From the NCBI GenBank assembly GCA_001414345.1, contig LLCB01000034.1, positions 62,001-126,000 on the forward strand: a stretch of 64,000 nucleotides of DNA, read 5' to 3'. A model generated the notes under the pieces. The model saw only the letters and a program-made list of their open reading frames with translations, was not told the origin of the DNA and did no database searches. The DNA comes from Hymenoscyphus infarciens (taxonomy: Eukaryota > Ascomycota > Leotiomycetes > Helotiales > Helotiaceae). Made by a program: the position numbers and the translations under genes. Positions 54,426 through 64,000 of this stretch are shown here, one piece after another (position 1 is the first letter of the stretch; every line of letters starts with the position of its first letter).

Positions 54426-55340
54426 TCACGTGTTCATGGAAGGGTTCCTCCTCCCCACTCCCATCCTCCCTCGCAACCCTATCCATTTCGCTCCCATCCT
54501 CAAGATACCCCCCACCACAGAAGCAACAATAAAAGGCGTCTCAACAATAAGTTCCAGCCCTTGCTCAAATCCCCGGAATAATTCAAGATACTGTTGAGCC
54601 AAGTAGGTAGGTTGCACAATATCTATAAATCCAATTCCCAAACTAGCAGTGAGGGCAAAACGATTCCGTCTCGTCCATGTGATGAGCCCGAGAACCCGGA
54701 GACCTGCAACGGTAATGGTGCTCTAGAGAAAGACCTGTATACCGCCTAATACAGAGGGAGGCATGGATCCGAAGACTGCACCGAATTTTCCAAAGATTCC
54801 CATCAGTATGAGGAATTGCGGAGGCACACCAGCCGGCCCTTCGACTTGCGCAACCTGTTAAAACGATGACGCCGTTGTTTCCCGCTTGTGAAACCATAGG
54901 GAGACCTGTGCCGAAAGCAGAGAGGGGAAAGCCGAGTCCATCACATAGAATACCGCCTTGGATTCGAGAATTGAATTGTGTCCCTTCAATGTCGACATTC
55001 AAGATTTCGGCCGTGGCCAGAATATCTGGCATGCAACTGATAGCCTCGCAGATGAACATGATGAGTAAGGGTAAGATGAGTGCTCCGTCGACTGAAAGTT
55101 TGAAGGTATGGACCCAGAGGAATGTTATTGCCGGTGCTGCGTCGATGTTTTCTCTTGACCAATATCCTGTCGTTCCTGAGATTGCACAACCAACAGCTAA
55201 TCCGAGGACGATTGAGGCAAATTTCATTAAAGGGAATCCGAATTGTTCGACGATACTTACCGAAACAAAAGACACTGAAACCAAGTCCGATAAGTTTTGG
55301 ATCTCCCCTTGGGACTTGTTAGTACTCTTTTCTTTACGGA
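54426..55340 (-). pseudogene. Purine (xanthine/uric acid) permease, 5'-truncated and frameshifted
   Basis: The second half of a UapA/UapC-type nucleobase-ascorbate transporter. Readable blocks are DPKLIGLGFSVF (separate frame), then IVEQFGFPLMKFASIVLGLA, GYWSRENIDAAPAITFLWVH, CEAISCMPDILATAEILN, SRIQGGILCDGLGFPLSAFG and NNGVIVLTGCASRRAGW. After a frame change come FLILMGIFGKF-like sequence and the C-terminal GIGFIDIVQPTYLAQQYLEL ... VETPFIVASVVGGIL. The first half of the protein, with the first transmembrane helices, is absent. At least two frame changes and a stop break the rest. The family imports xanthine and uric acid; this copy cannot. Confidence 0.8.
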
Positions 55341-56400
55341 ATCAAGGAGGAACTTGATCAAGCAAGTGTTCGTGGAGCTTTTGTATGAGGACAAAAAGCA
55401 TAAAATCCTTCTCCGCCATTACAATTCGAACTCCCTCCCCAATTCTGCATGCCACTGTTGATTAGGTCAACACCAAGAACTACGTTCCCATCATTAGTGT
55501 CCTTCAACCCCTCGAAGTGATAATCAACCTTTATCGCCCAGCTCGTATCGGGTTTGTGTTATAACTGGCGGCATGGGGGAATTGAGGTCGTGGTGTTGCC
55601 TTGCGGTGATGATTGTGGGGATATTTAAGCTTGAGGCAGCAGTTTGAAATGGCCCTTAAGAGTCAACGACAGAAATTGAAGGAAAAGTTATGAAAATGCT
55701 TGTTTTGCAGGCGATGCATTGTTCTTGCCTCCAATCAACATCATTCCCCTGGCTTTTTCGTGCTGAATATCTAAGCTTCTATTGTTATCTCTTTCTCCAG
55801 ATCAATTTGAGCGGATTTCAGACGTTTGTTTTCTGCTTCACACTATTACTTTCTGCTGAAAGGGGTACCAGCGCATGTAATTTGATACAAACGACATGGA
55901 AAAGTCCAAATATCAGTACAGGAGTAAACTAGCATCCTACGTACGCAGCCATATTTTTGTTGTATTTTGGCGATTAGTTGTTAAATTATCGTGTTGCGAT
56001 TTTAATGGGGTCGCATGTAATGGTGCCACTTTCATTTTCTATCTCAAGGCAGTCAGCGAGCCAAGGTTGATCAGACTTGTTGCCTGTAGTGTCTCTTCTC
56101 TCCAAAATTATCACTTTTCTGGACTTAACTACCTTCATAAAATTTATATTGAAAATCATCATCAGAGCCTTCTCCCATCTTTGCTGGAGACTAGTCCAGG
56201 ACCAGTTTTTGGTAGGGGGAACGTTACAATAGCCACTGCTGAAGTGTTCTTTGTCTTCTTCTTCTTCAAGTTTCCCGTCATTTCAAATTAAGAAGTGATA
56301 AAGTTCTATTCATTACTACAAGTAACAAGCACTGCTTAGATTCTTCCGCTATTTACATCCCCAAAGGTTTCCCCCCACTCGGTACTAGCCCCATTCATAT
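55341..56400. other. Spacer
   Basis: No gene recognised; the missing 5' half of the permease is not found here. Confidence 0.45.
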
Positions 56401-57387
56401 TCAACCAGTCCAGACTTTTGGGCCGGGAATGGTGTAACTAGTTGGCTGCGTGGACACAATTAGCATCGGAATTATCACATCAAAAGGGTTCAACTAACCA
56501 CTGGGTAATATATTTGGATCAAGATTCCAGGGTCAGTTGCCGAGTAAGCCCCAGGGAATGAAACCAAGGGGCTAGGAGTCCCACTTCCACCGCCAGTAAC
56601 CGTAATTTGTCCACAAGAAAGATAAAACTGTGCACCGTTCTTGTTGCTTGCAGCGTGAAGGCCGATGTGTTCAATTCGTGCAAGATAATCTCCCGATGGG
56701 GTCGCCTTGGGAATTGGGAAGCTGAGAGTTTTCAAGCCTATTCACGATTAGCAACGACATTTTCTAGGTAAGAAAAACGTACCACTTGCTGGCCAGGTTC
56801 CTCCATTGGAGTCGAGAGCAGTAGGACCTTGTTCAAAAACTTTGAACCAAACAGCACCTGCACCATCCCAGTTTGCGGCGGTCTTTCCCGCTGGAACTTT
56901 GGCCAAGTATGCTATTGTTGGACCTAAATGATGGAGGAGTCAGTATTTGCCGCTCAAAAAATGCCTCGGGATACGACACAGGGAAATGCTAGGGTCCAGG
57001 AAAGATTCAAGAGTGACTTAGGAGTGATTCAAGAGAAAGAAAGTGGGAGAACGGTGTCCCCATTACCTACCTGGATGTTGAATATCTGGGTCCACAGCAA
57101 AACCAAGCGTCTGCCCAGCAGCCACAGAGAGGATTCCTGGAGCAAATGCTGTTGATGCATCCTTTCCGCATCGAATGTCCAATAATGACGTGTCTGTCAC
57201 TGGACCATGGCTGTTCATGTCGGATCGTTCTCGGACTACACAATGTTTAGAAACGAAACGAGCACTGGATTCAAGCCATACCTTGTTGCCAAGTCGGTTG
57301 CGTGGTGCCACCATAAACCAAGGCATTGAAATTATAATGGGCGTGAGCCACAGAAGCAGAAGCCAGAAGTGCAGTGAGGAGTTGCAT
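56401..57387 (-). CDS. AA9 lytic polysaccharide monooxygenase
   Basis: Secreted copper enzyme that oxidatively cleaves cellulose or related beta-glucans. Five exons (57282-57387, 57071-57235, 56783-56923, 56499-56737, 56401-56445) with introns of 46, 147, 45 and 53 nt give 231 residues. The signal peptide [16 protein letters not shown] is followed directly by the copper-binding His1 ([11 protein letters not shown]). The second copper histidine is in DPDIQHPGP, and the axial tyrosine and helper glutamine are in [12 protein letters not shown]. The last exon of 45 nt supplies [15 protein letters not shown] reading that stops at the TAG/TGA after intron 4 would miss it. There is no cellulose-binding module. 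Only exact splicing yields all the family blocks, so the model is well supported. Confidence 0.92.
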
Positions 57388-58635
57388 ATTGAGCAAAGAT
57401 GGAAAATGATAAATTGTGGATGATCCAGTTGACAGATTTTTGGAAAATTGTTGCCTTATATACCAATTTGTGAGCTTGATTCCATTCTCATTGGTGGTTT
57501 CTTTGGACAACTTAAAAGGTCACTTGCGAAGAATAAATTATCTGTCCACATGGAACTTCCTCACTTGGTAGAGGTTCCGTGTCTTTCATCTTAGGCTGAG
57601 GTAACTTTGATCAGTTTCTTGTTGTTTCTTCGCGGCTGAATAGGGTGTATTACCGTGGTTCCGGATTAGCGAATTATAAATTAATACCAGTGACGATCTT
57701 GTCTGCTTGGCGCACCCCACGGAAACGACTGCCGTATATATATTAATAACGGGATGAGAGTATGGGGTATATGTGAGTAACTCCCATGCGGAGCAGTGAT
57801 TCAAATTGACCCTTTTTAAGCGATGCAGGTTAAGCTTTGTCGCTGACATCTAGAATCATCACATCATTCTACAGGTTTTCTAAGCTACATTCTGTGAACC
57901 CTCACACGATACTCTCGATCTGCATAAATATAGTTGTTACGAGTCATGAAGGGCAATTTCCTTGATAACGGTCGGTGTTTTAAATCCGAACGTCAGTTTT
58001 TTGCTGAGAATGTAGTGCTGCAATCGTGACCCCTACTCATTGAAAACCACAAATACAAAGAAATCAGTTAATTTTTTGCAGATTTCAAACCTATTAAGAC
58101 AAAAATGATCAGGAAGTCCCTAAAAGGACATTCATCTGCACTTTAAACTACTCTTCATCAAGATGTTGAGGAGTGGTCCTCACCTCGGCTTTATTTGACT
58201 TGTCCAACCTTCATTTTTTCTATTTTCTTACGATAGGGACATTATTATCCATTTCCCTGTATTGAAGTAACGGTGAAATAGCCCAGCCCTCTGTTGCCTT
58301 CTCGATTCCCCTCGCTCATCAGCATCTCCACACCACCTCACCAATCCGTCCGAAATGCTTCGGGGAAAAAATAGAATAACCCCCATAAGAACTTTAGTTT
58401 TTGACAAGAAATTAATCTCTGATCTTAGCGTCGTAGGAAAAGTATTTGTTGCCATACTGAGAGGAATCCACGTCTTGTGGTTGCCGCATGAGGATAATGC
58501 CCCCGAGTCACGGAACACGATCCCGAGATCCGAAGACGTGTTTTGGGAAAGAGTTTGAGAATAGCAATCATTGTCTGTCAGCTGTTTGGCCTTGATTCCA
58601 CCACATTGATTGGAAGTAACCGGGGAAAATCGGTA
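57388..58635. other. Spacer upstream of the LPMO gene
   Basis: Contains the LPMO promoter side. No further gene recognised. Confidence 0.4.
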
Positions 58636-59365
58636 TCAGACACCTCCTAGTTCTCTGACCATGGTCTGCAAGACAATAGAACTCTTCGCACGACCCAATA
58701 GATATGTGCTGCGTTTTTGAAAGCCAATTTTCTCATAGAACGCCACGTTGTACTCGAAGCATTCCACGTATGTAGGTTGGTTTTGTGCATCGGCCTATTC
58801 GGATCTTAAAACCGTGTGGAATAATTATTTATAAGGATTACTCACCAGTCCAAGCCCGTACTCCATCACTCTTTTTGCATCTCCTTTTCCACGAGATACC
58901 TTTTTTGCGCTACGATCCGTCAAAACCCAAGTGTTTAGAGCTCTCACTCCTATGATGCTTATGACGCCTTCTTCAAGAGTATCCCATGAGCCAAAAAAAA
59001 CCGCCACCTGCCTTCCTTTCCCATGTGAAGCTAAAGAAGCCTTAATTAATTTTCCGGTATATTTTCCAGCTCGTCAGATGAACCAGGTGGCTGCCAGAGA
59101 CCCACACAGTCGTGGCATGGTCCAGCAAATATGACAAGGTCACTGCATCAATGAGCGGCAGTAAGACATTCGTAAATGCGGAGATTTAGTTTTGTCTCTC
59201 CGAGGCCGTGAGGGGGCTTTTACAATCAGATAGTTGAAGGTAGTATCTCGCGACTTCATCATCCGTAAAGCACTCAGCAAGCGATGCGGCAGCCTGCTTC
59301 GCCTCTGTCAAGGGGACTTCTCTAACCTGACCGCTTTCACTTTTGTTTTGGATTTGCGGATGCAT
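58636..59365 (-). pseudogene. GNAT-family N-acetyltransferase, broken
   Basis: The 5' part (MHPQIQNKSESGQVREVPLT, then EAKQAAASLAECFTDDEVAR) and the 3' part (SRGKGDAKRVMEYGLGL joined over a 51 nt intron to ADAQNQPTYVECFEYNVAFY and EKIGFQKRSTYLLG) are typical of fungal acetyltransferases. The acetyl-CoA loop is the R/S-RGKGDAKR stretch, with D where a small residue is usual. In the middle there is a TAA after ASERQN, a frame change before GPCHDCVGLWQPPGSSDELE, and another before IKASLASHGKGRQ. Introns do not account for these. The substrate is unknown. Confidence 0.65.
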
Positions 59366-59751
59366 GCGTTTATCAATCCTTTTGTGGGGCTCTTTTGTGG
59401 GAAGTGGTGTGGGTTTGAAGAAAAAAAGTGGTAGTTTGGGTGCAGATTGAGAGTTTTGTATCGTGACTGCGCCGTGAATGGTTAGTTCGAGCGTTGACCA
59501 ACAATCCCCAACACCGATAGGTCTCCAACTCCATATCTCCACCTCCTGTTTGAAAACAATTGCTAGGCAGAGTTTGTTTATCTGTCACCCATCAAGAGCT
59601 ACTTTGAAATGACATGAGAAGCAATTTTACTTGCCGTAGCTGGACGATCACAAGCTGAATGTTGTGAAACCATTCCCACCAGTGTGGCAAGAAGTACGAC
59701 ATTCGATGCCTAGTGTATTATTACAAACACATAAATTGTTGAATTTTAATA
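59366..59751. other. Spacer before the transposon-like element
   Basis: No gene recognised. The last bases (59744-59751) form the left target-site duplication of the element. Confidence 0.4.
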
Positions 59752-60525
59752 CAGTGTGGTCGATAGTATTATCGTGATAAAATACTACAGTATTTTAGAT
59801 TAATATATTATCATAATATCCCAGTAGTACGTATCTAAATACGCTATAATACGATCGTAATATTGTAATATTATATAGTATATCTTTTAATAACTCGTAA
59901 GCGCTAAAACCCACTTTTTCTCAAAATAAGGCTATTCACATTTTTCTATATACTCTTTTATCACTTACTTATTAGACTAAAATAATTTTTATTCATCGAT
60001 TTAGTTAATAATATTTGCCCATAATTAAAGGGTAAGACTTAGTAGAATTTAATACACTAGTTTATTATATTCTAGCTAGTAATTTAACGTTATTGTTGTC
60101 GAATTAGTACTTAGTATTAAGAGATTTCTAGATATGTTTTCATCTCACATAGGCCACCTTTTTAACCTTATAATATTTAGGTTAATTTAAGAGCTATTTA
60201 TATAATTCTTTTTTTAAAATACTCTATTTAAATAGATCTATAATTCTAGCTATTCAGCTGTATATTTTTTATATTATATGTTATACTATATAAAGCTAAA
60301 ATAAAAGGCTGAAAAGAAGTAGAGTAAAATCCGGGGTAAAAAGCTTAAATATTGTGGCTTAGCAATACCACGATATTATCATAATATCGATTAAAATACT
60401 AACAATATAAAGGATAATATTATTAGATATCGTAGCATTTAAATAGTATAAATAGTACGTATTAAAGTAGGTTTCTAACAATATATCGTAGTGGTACAAT
60501 ATTCTAAATACTATCGACCACACTG
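59752..60525. mobile_element. Non-autonomous hAT-like element (MITE), 774 bp
   Basis: The ends are a perfect 19 bp terminal inverted repeat, CAGTGTGGTCGATAGTATT. It is flanked by TTTTAATA (59744-59751) and TTTTGATA (60526-60533), an 8 bp target duplication with one A/G difference. An 8 bp duplication and ends starting CAGTG are typical of hAT transposons. The inside is extremely AT-rich, non-coding, and carries subterminal palindromic ATATTATCATAATAT-type words. The AT bias could come from RIP or be native to a MITE. No transposase is present. Confidence 0.85.
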
Positions 60526-60533
60526 TTTTGATA

Positions 60534-62555
60534 TGTGGTGAACTCGCGATTCATAATCAATTTAACGAGACGTGATTCGACAAATCTTGCTTGTTGTATG
60601 TGAGAAGATAAATACTAGGACTCGCGGTCATTGTGAAATGGAATTGGAGTCGACCTTGACTCGACAACTAATGGTAGCCTAGAGGTTGAATGATCGTGTG
60701 GTCTTCTGGTCTTGTAATATTGAATCGATTCCACATGGTGGACAATAGATTACAACCAATTCACGAGGCTCTTGGGAGAGTTCCGCTTAGAAGGAACCAA
60801 TCGACCAAGAGATTATGGTACACGATTATGTTAGGTAATTTACTGTTGACGCGAAAAGAAAGGATGAGAATGAGCATTCGGAAATGATATTTCTAATGAA
60901 TCAACAAGATTCCGCTACCCAACGAATTCCAATGGAAAGAGCAACGAGATAGCCACAGCTCATATGCTTTAATCCCAACTTGCTCTCCGCCTGAGAAGTT
61001 AGCAGGCCCTTTCGCTCTGATTTATGATGGAGAAAACTAGTAGCTATGATCTCCACAAAGAAAAAGCCCCATTTTTGTTACTGCTGTATGGGGCACGAGG
61101 TGAGTAAAGGCAATGAGTTGGTTTCATAACAGGGACTGATTCATGTAGTTGCGCTACTCACGATACTGAAGGAAGATTTTGGCAGAAAATTGTACTAAAG
61201 TTTTAACCCGAGAAGAGTATATCTATATCCAAGGGTAATATCTCTGAGCGAAATTTCCGAGATGCCCGAGAGAATATGTCCGAGAAATATAGATATAATT
61301 CCATGACTAGATATCTCCGAGTAGGTATATTTGCGAGGGTAGTTGCTATTGATATGTGACCTACCAATAGCGCTAGGTTAGAGAAGTGAAAATTTTACCG
61401 ATTTGTATACCATTTGTAGAGGAACAGCACTGGCTCGGAGTTAGAGCTATTCATTTCGAGCAACCTTTATTATCCCTGGGTGCTCTCAATAAGAAATAAC
61501 GTTATGACTTCCGAGCCTCCTTTTCGGGATTTTTGGCTTGCCCCAACAATGGTTTTCCGTAGCTGAAATATTGATCATTCTACTGCCCACGATACAAGTT
61601 TTACACTCGTTGTTCGTTTTTAATTGGCGTTATGCGACTAAGATGAGCTGTAAAAATTCCATTTCTCAAGAGAACCATATCATGCTCCTCTTTCGAAAAA
61701 AAACCCCCAAGAAGAGTCAAAGGTATCAAGTTCAGAAAGAATACGTAAATCCAGAAACTGGCGTGTAAGCCACAAGTAAGCCGCGACTTAATTAGCGATT
61801 AAGCGATAGCTAACTCAAGATATTTTGGCCTCTTAAATAAGTTCGGGTCACTCGCAAATCTATCGCTTACTCGCGCTCTTTTTTTGCCCCCACATTGCGA
61901 ACGAGTAAGCTTTGAGTTACTTATAAGTACGCAAAAGCTTACTCGCTATTTTTGAGTCTATCTTCCGACCAAATCACTCTAAACTATCTGATTGAGGTCT
62001 AAGAGAGCTCTACTGGTATGCTGCTACCCCTCGCCATCGGTTTATGGGAATAGATTCTAATGGTACCTAGTAACGAGTATATCAGTCTCTTTCTTTAAAG
62101 CGGTGGATAAGTCGCATTAAGAAATCTTATCAAATGTATTTCTCGCTTAATGGAAGTGGCAAAGATTGACTAAATCCTGAGTAGGCAACCAGACAGGCCA
62201 TATTTTGCTTATTGTAAGCTGGTGTCTCGAGTAATGGTAGTTTGCGATGATCTCCCTTCGTTACACGCTTAGTCTTAATAGCGTAGTTGTTTACTAACTT
62301 TTTCCCTTAAAAGGGAGGGAATAAGATCTAGAGCTTTCTCGTTTCCTTGGTTCACGTTGAGGTAGAGTAGCTAAACTATGAGAAAACAGAATATTACTCA
62401 ACCAAACCCTTCGCAATTTCTTGGACTTTCTATGAGAATTTAATATTTTACGCTCCATCTCCAATCCAGAATTCAAATTGAAACATAATTTTGAAAGTGC
62501 TCAGCATTTCAATTGTCAACTTCTAGCCATTCCAGCTCATCCTCCCACTCACGCC
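60534..62555. other. Spacer with GTAAGC repeat cluster 3
   Basis: No gene recognised. Segment 61210-61340 repeats the word CCGAG within AT-rich sequence. Segment 61760-61950 has further GTAAGC words on both strands. Confidence 0.4.
61760..61950. repeat. Degenerate GTAAGCC repeat cluster 3
   Basis: Contains GTGTAAGCCA, CAAGTAAGCC, CGAGTAAGCT and, inverted, CGCTTACTCG and GCTTACTCGC, plus a TTTTTTTGCCCCC word that mirrors the GGGGGCCAAAAA word of cluster 1. Less regular than the other two clusters. Confidence 0.45.
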
Positions 62556-63551
62556 TCAAAGCCCAGACACCCCAACCTCCTCCTTCTTAGCCTTCAGCGC
62601 AGCAAAATTCCTCTCCATAGCCCTCCTCGTAAACTCCCTGCCCGTAACCATCTCATACTTCTTCCCCGGTCCCTGAATCTGCACATCCGTACACGGCTGA
62701 TTGAAATACGCCATACTATATCGTTCCCCATAGTAATCAAGATTCGGATCACTCGGAGTCTTGACCCTATGAAAGGTACTCTTAAACCGATCATCGCTCC
62801 AGGACATCAACAGATCGCCAATGTTACAAACAATCTCCCCCTCCTCAGGCTCAACCTTGGTCCACGTATCGCCTATTCCAAAGGCCGTAGAGACATCACG
62901 CCCAGGACAGATTTCCAACCCCGATTGTCCCGGAGCTTGAAAGAGAAGCGTGAGGAAATCCCAATCCACATGCGCCCCCGCACGGTAATAATCCTTCGGC
63001 ACAGGACCATCCTTATCCACAGCAAAATAACGCAACAACCTCAACACAGTCTGCGTCTCCGCCCGCGAGACATCATGCGCCTTGACAAAATAGGCATCCG
63101 GGAATCCAAGTCCGCGTGCAAAACAAACCATAAGCATCTCACTAACCCCCTGACACTTCCTCATAAACCCCAAACTCCCCTCCTTGAACCCCTCTATCTC
63201 CTCTTCAGCGAGCCACTTCCCCTCCATCGCAGCCCCAAATTGCATCTGGTAGCTCTCCTTCTGATCTGGGTGGCCGGTCGAAGGACGGAACTGGGCGTGG
63301 GATTCCCACCCCGTGTTGGCGTGCGTAAAGGGGACTTTTGACTTGGTGGAAGAGGGGAGTGAGAAGAATTTCTGGGAGAGGGAGAATTGTTGCTGGATTT
63401 CGGCGGGGGTGATGGGGTGATTTGTGAGGACGAAGAAACCGTTTGTTTCGGCTGCTTTGAGGAGTTGGGTTGTGATTTCCGAGATGCGAGAGGGGAAGTT
63501 GTGGAGAGAGATTTTGGGGATGGTGCGGGAGGCGTATTTTGTTTCGGCCAT
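62556..63551 (-). CDS. 2-oxoglutarate/Fe(II)-dependent dioxygenase, isopenicillin N synthase-like
   Basis: Single-exon gene of 331 residues. The N-terminal DIOX_N region contains ETNGFFVLTNHPI. The jelly-roll core has the iron ligands His and Asp in GAHVDWDFLTLLFQ and the distal His in STFHRVKTP. The 2-oxoglutarate-binding Arg-Ser is in GERYSMAYFNQP, and the NIGDLLMSWSDDRFKST block is typical. Such enzymes hydroxylate, desaturate or cyclise small molecules; the substrate cannot be inferred. No secondary-metabolite backbone gene is in the window, so there is no cluster evidence. The ATG at 63551 is the first in frame and gives a normal length. Confidence 0.9.
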   Translation of the reverse strand: MAETKYASRTIPKISLHNFPSRISEITTQLLKAAETNGFFVLTNHPITPAEIQQQFSLSQKFFSLPSSTKSKVPFTHANTGWESHAQFRPSTGHPDQKESYQMQFGAAMEGKWLAEEEIEGFKEGSLGFMRKCQGVSEMLMVCFARGLGFPDAYFVKAHDVSRAETQTVLRLLRYFAVDKDGPVPKDYYRAGAHVDWDFLTLLFQAPGQSGLEICPGRDVSTAFGIGDTWTKVEPEEGEIVCNIGDLLMSWSDDRFKSTFHRVKTPSDPNLDYYGERYSMAYFNQPCTDVQIQGPGKKYEMVTGREFTRRAMERNFAALKAKKEEVGVSGL

Positions 63552-64000
63552 GGTTTGTGGATTTTGAGTGTGGGTGTGGGTGTTGATTGTGAAAGGGAGG
63601 TGTCTTGAAGAGGTGTGAGGAGCTGCTTACTTTTCCAAGGTTTTCGAGTTTGAAATGTTGTTTGAGTGAGAAGTCATTGAGGTCAAAGTGAAATATATAT
63701 ATATTAATTTCTAGGTAAGCAGTTAGTACAAACCTCCCCACTATTTCTCACAGATGCTTACAGCAAATTTCCCCCAAACCGCCTAACACAAGCACGGTAA
63801 CTTCCCCCTCATTGATTTTTCTAGATGCATTCCCATCTGTCAAACCTCCGTATCAATGCTATCACCACTATCAGCGGCTCCCTCCGTTCTATTATTTTCA
63901 TTGTGATTGGACAATGGAAAGTGGGGTTAGTTATCAGATGCGATATTCCCCGCCCTCTGGGAGTTGGAGAGTGGCGAGGGCATCCCTCCGTTATCCTAAG
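63552..64000. other. Upstream region of the dioxygenase gene
   Basis: Promoter side of the dioxygenase; no gene recognised before the window ends. Confidence 0.4.

Noticed and set aside
59752..60525. Element as a Tc1/mariner MITE with TA target site
   Set aside because: The right flank begins TT, not TA, whereas an 8 bp duplication with one mismatch fits hAT.
63205..63741. 178-codon minus-strand frame overlapping the dioxygenase start
   Set aside because: It is a shifted-frame shadow of the dioxygenase coding sequence.

Overview
The window is nuclear DNA from a filamentous ascomycete (Pezizomycotina; Leotiomycetes such as Helotiales is a guess). Evidence: short 45-70 nt GT-AG introns with CTRAY branch sites, a solitary dispersed 5S rRNA gene, secreted carbohydrate-active and esterase genes, fungal-only families, and AT-rich gene-poor islands that look like repeat-induced point mutation. 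About half of the window is non-coding, and many recognisable genes are broken.

Layout. 0.3-3.7 kb: a secreted type-B carboxylesterase and a secreted lysozyme-like protein whose single intron is best read as GC-AG. 3.7-9.2 kb: spacer, then a RING + Cys-rich + SH3 protein. 9.96-10.12 kb: tRNA-Thr. 10-14 kb: gene desert. 14.3-18 kb: housekeeping block (glycyl-tRNA synthetase and RPF1, divergent). 19.8 kb: tRNA-Phe. 21.9-23.1 kb: a membrane-anchored glycosyltransferase-like protein. 24.8-28.2 kb: decayed protein kinase and decayed glutathione S-transferase. 30.8-32.2 kb: an unrecognised spliced gene. 33.1-35.2 kb: a decayed DUF6536-type membrane protein. 36.1 kb: 5S rRNA. 36.2-41.3 kb: repeat-bearing non-coding DNA. 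41.3-45 kb: a class-V aminotransferase and an RQT4/TRIP4 homologue, divergent. 46.3 kb: small secreted protein. 47.7-60.5 kb: membrane-protein remnant, ABCG transporter with a frameshift, paraoxonase-like gene, purine permease pseudogene, AA9 LPMO, GNAT pseudogene and a hAT-like MITE. 62.6-63.6 kb: a 2OG-Fe(II) oxygenase.

Main discovery. Both tRNA genes in the window carry, besides a canonical tRNA intron after base 37, a second intron in the 3' half of the T arm. The second intron starts GTAAGY, has a good RCTRAY branch site (ACTAAC or ACTGAT) and ends CAG or TAG, at 60 and 53 nt, just like the spliceosomal introns of the neighbouring protein genes. Removing it restores perfect acceptor stems (7/7 bp) and T stems (5/5 bp) in both genes. 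This implies mRNA-type splicing of nuclear tRNA precursors, for which I know no precedent, and would make these tRNAs look truncated to standard tRNA finders.
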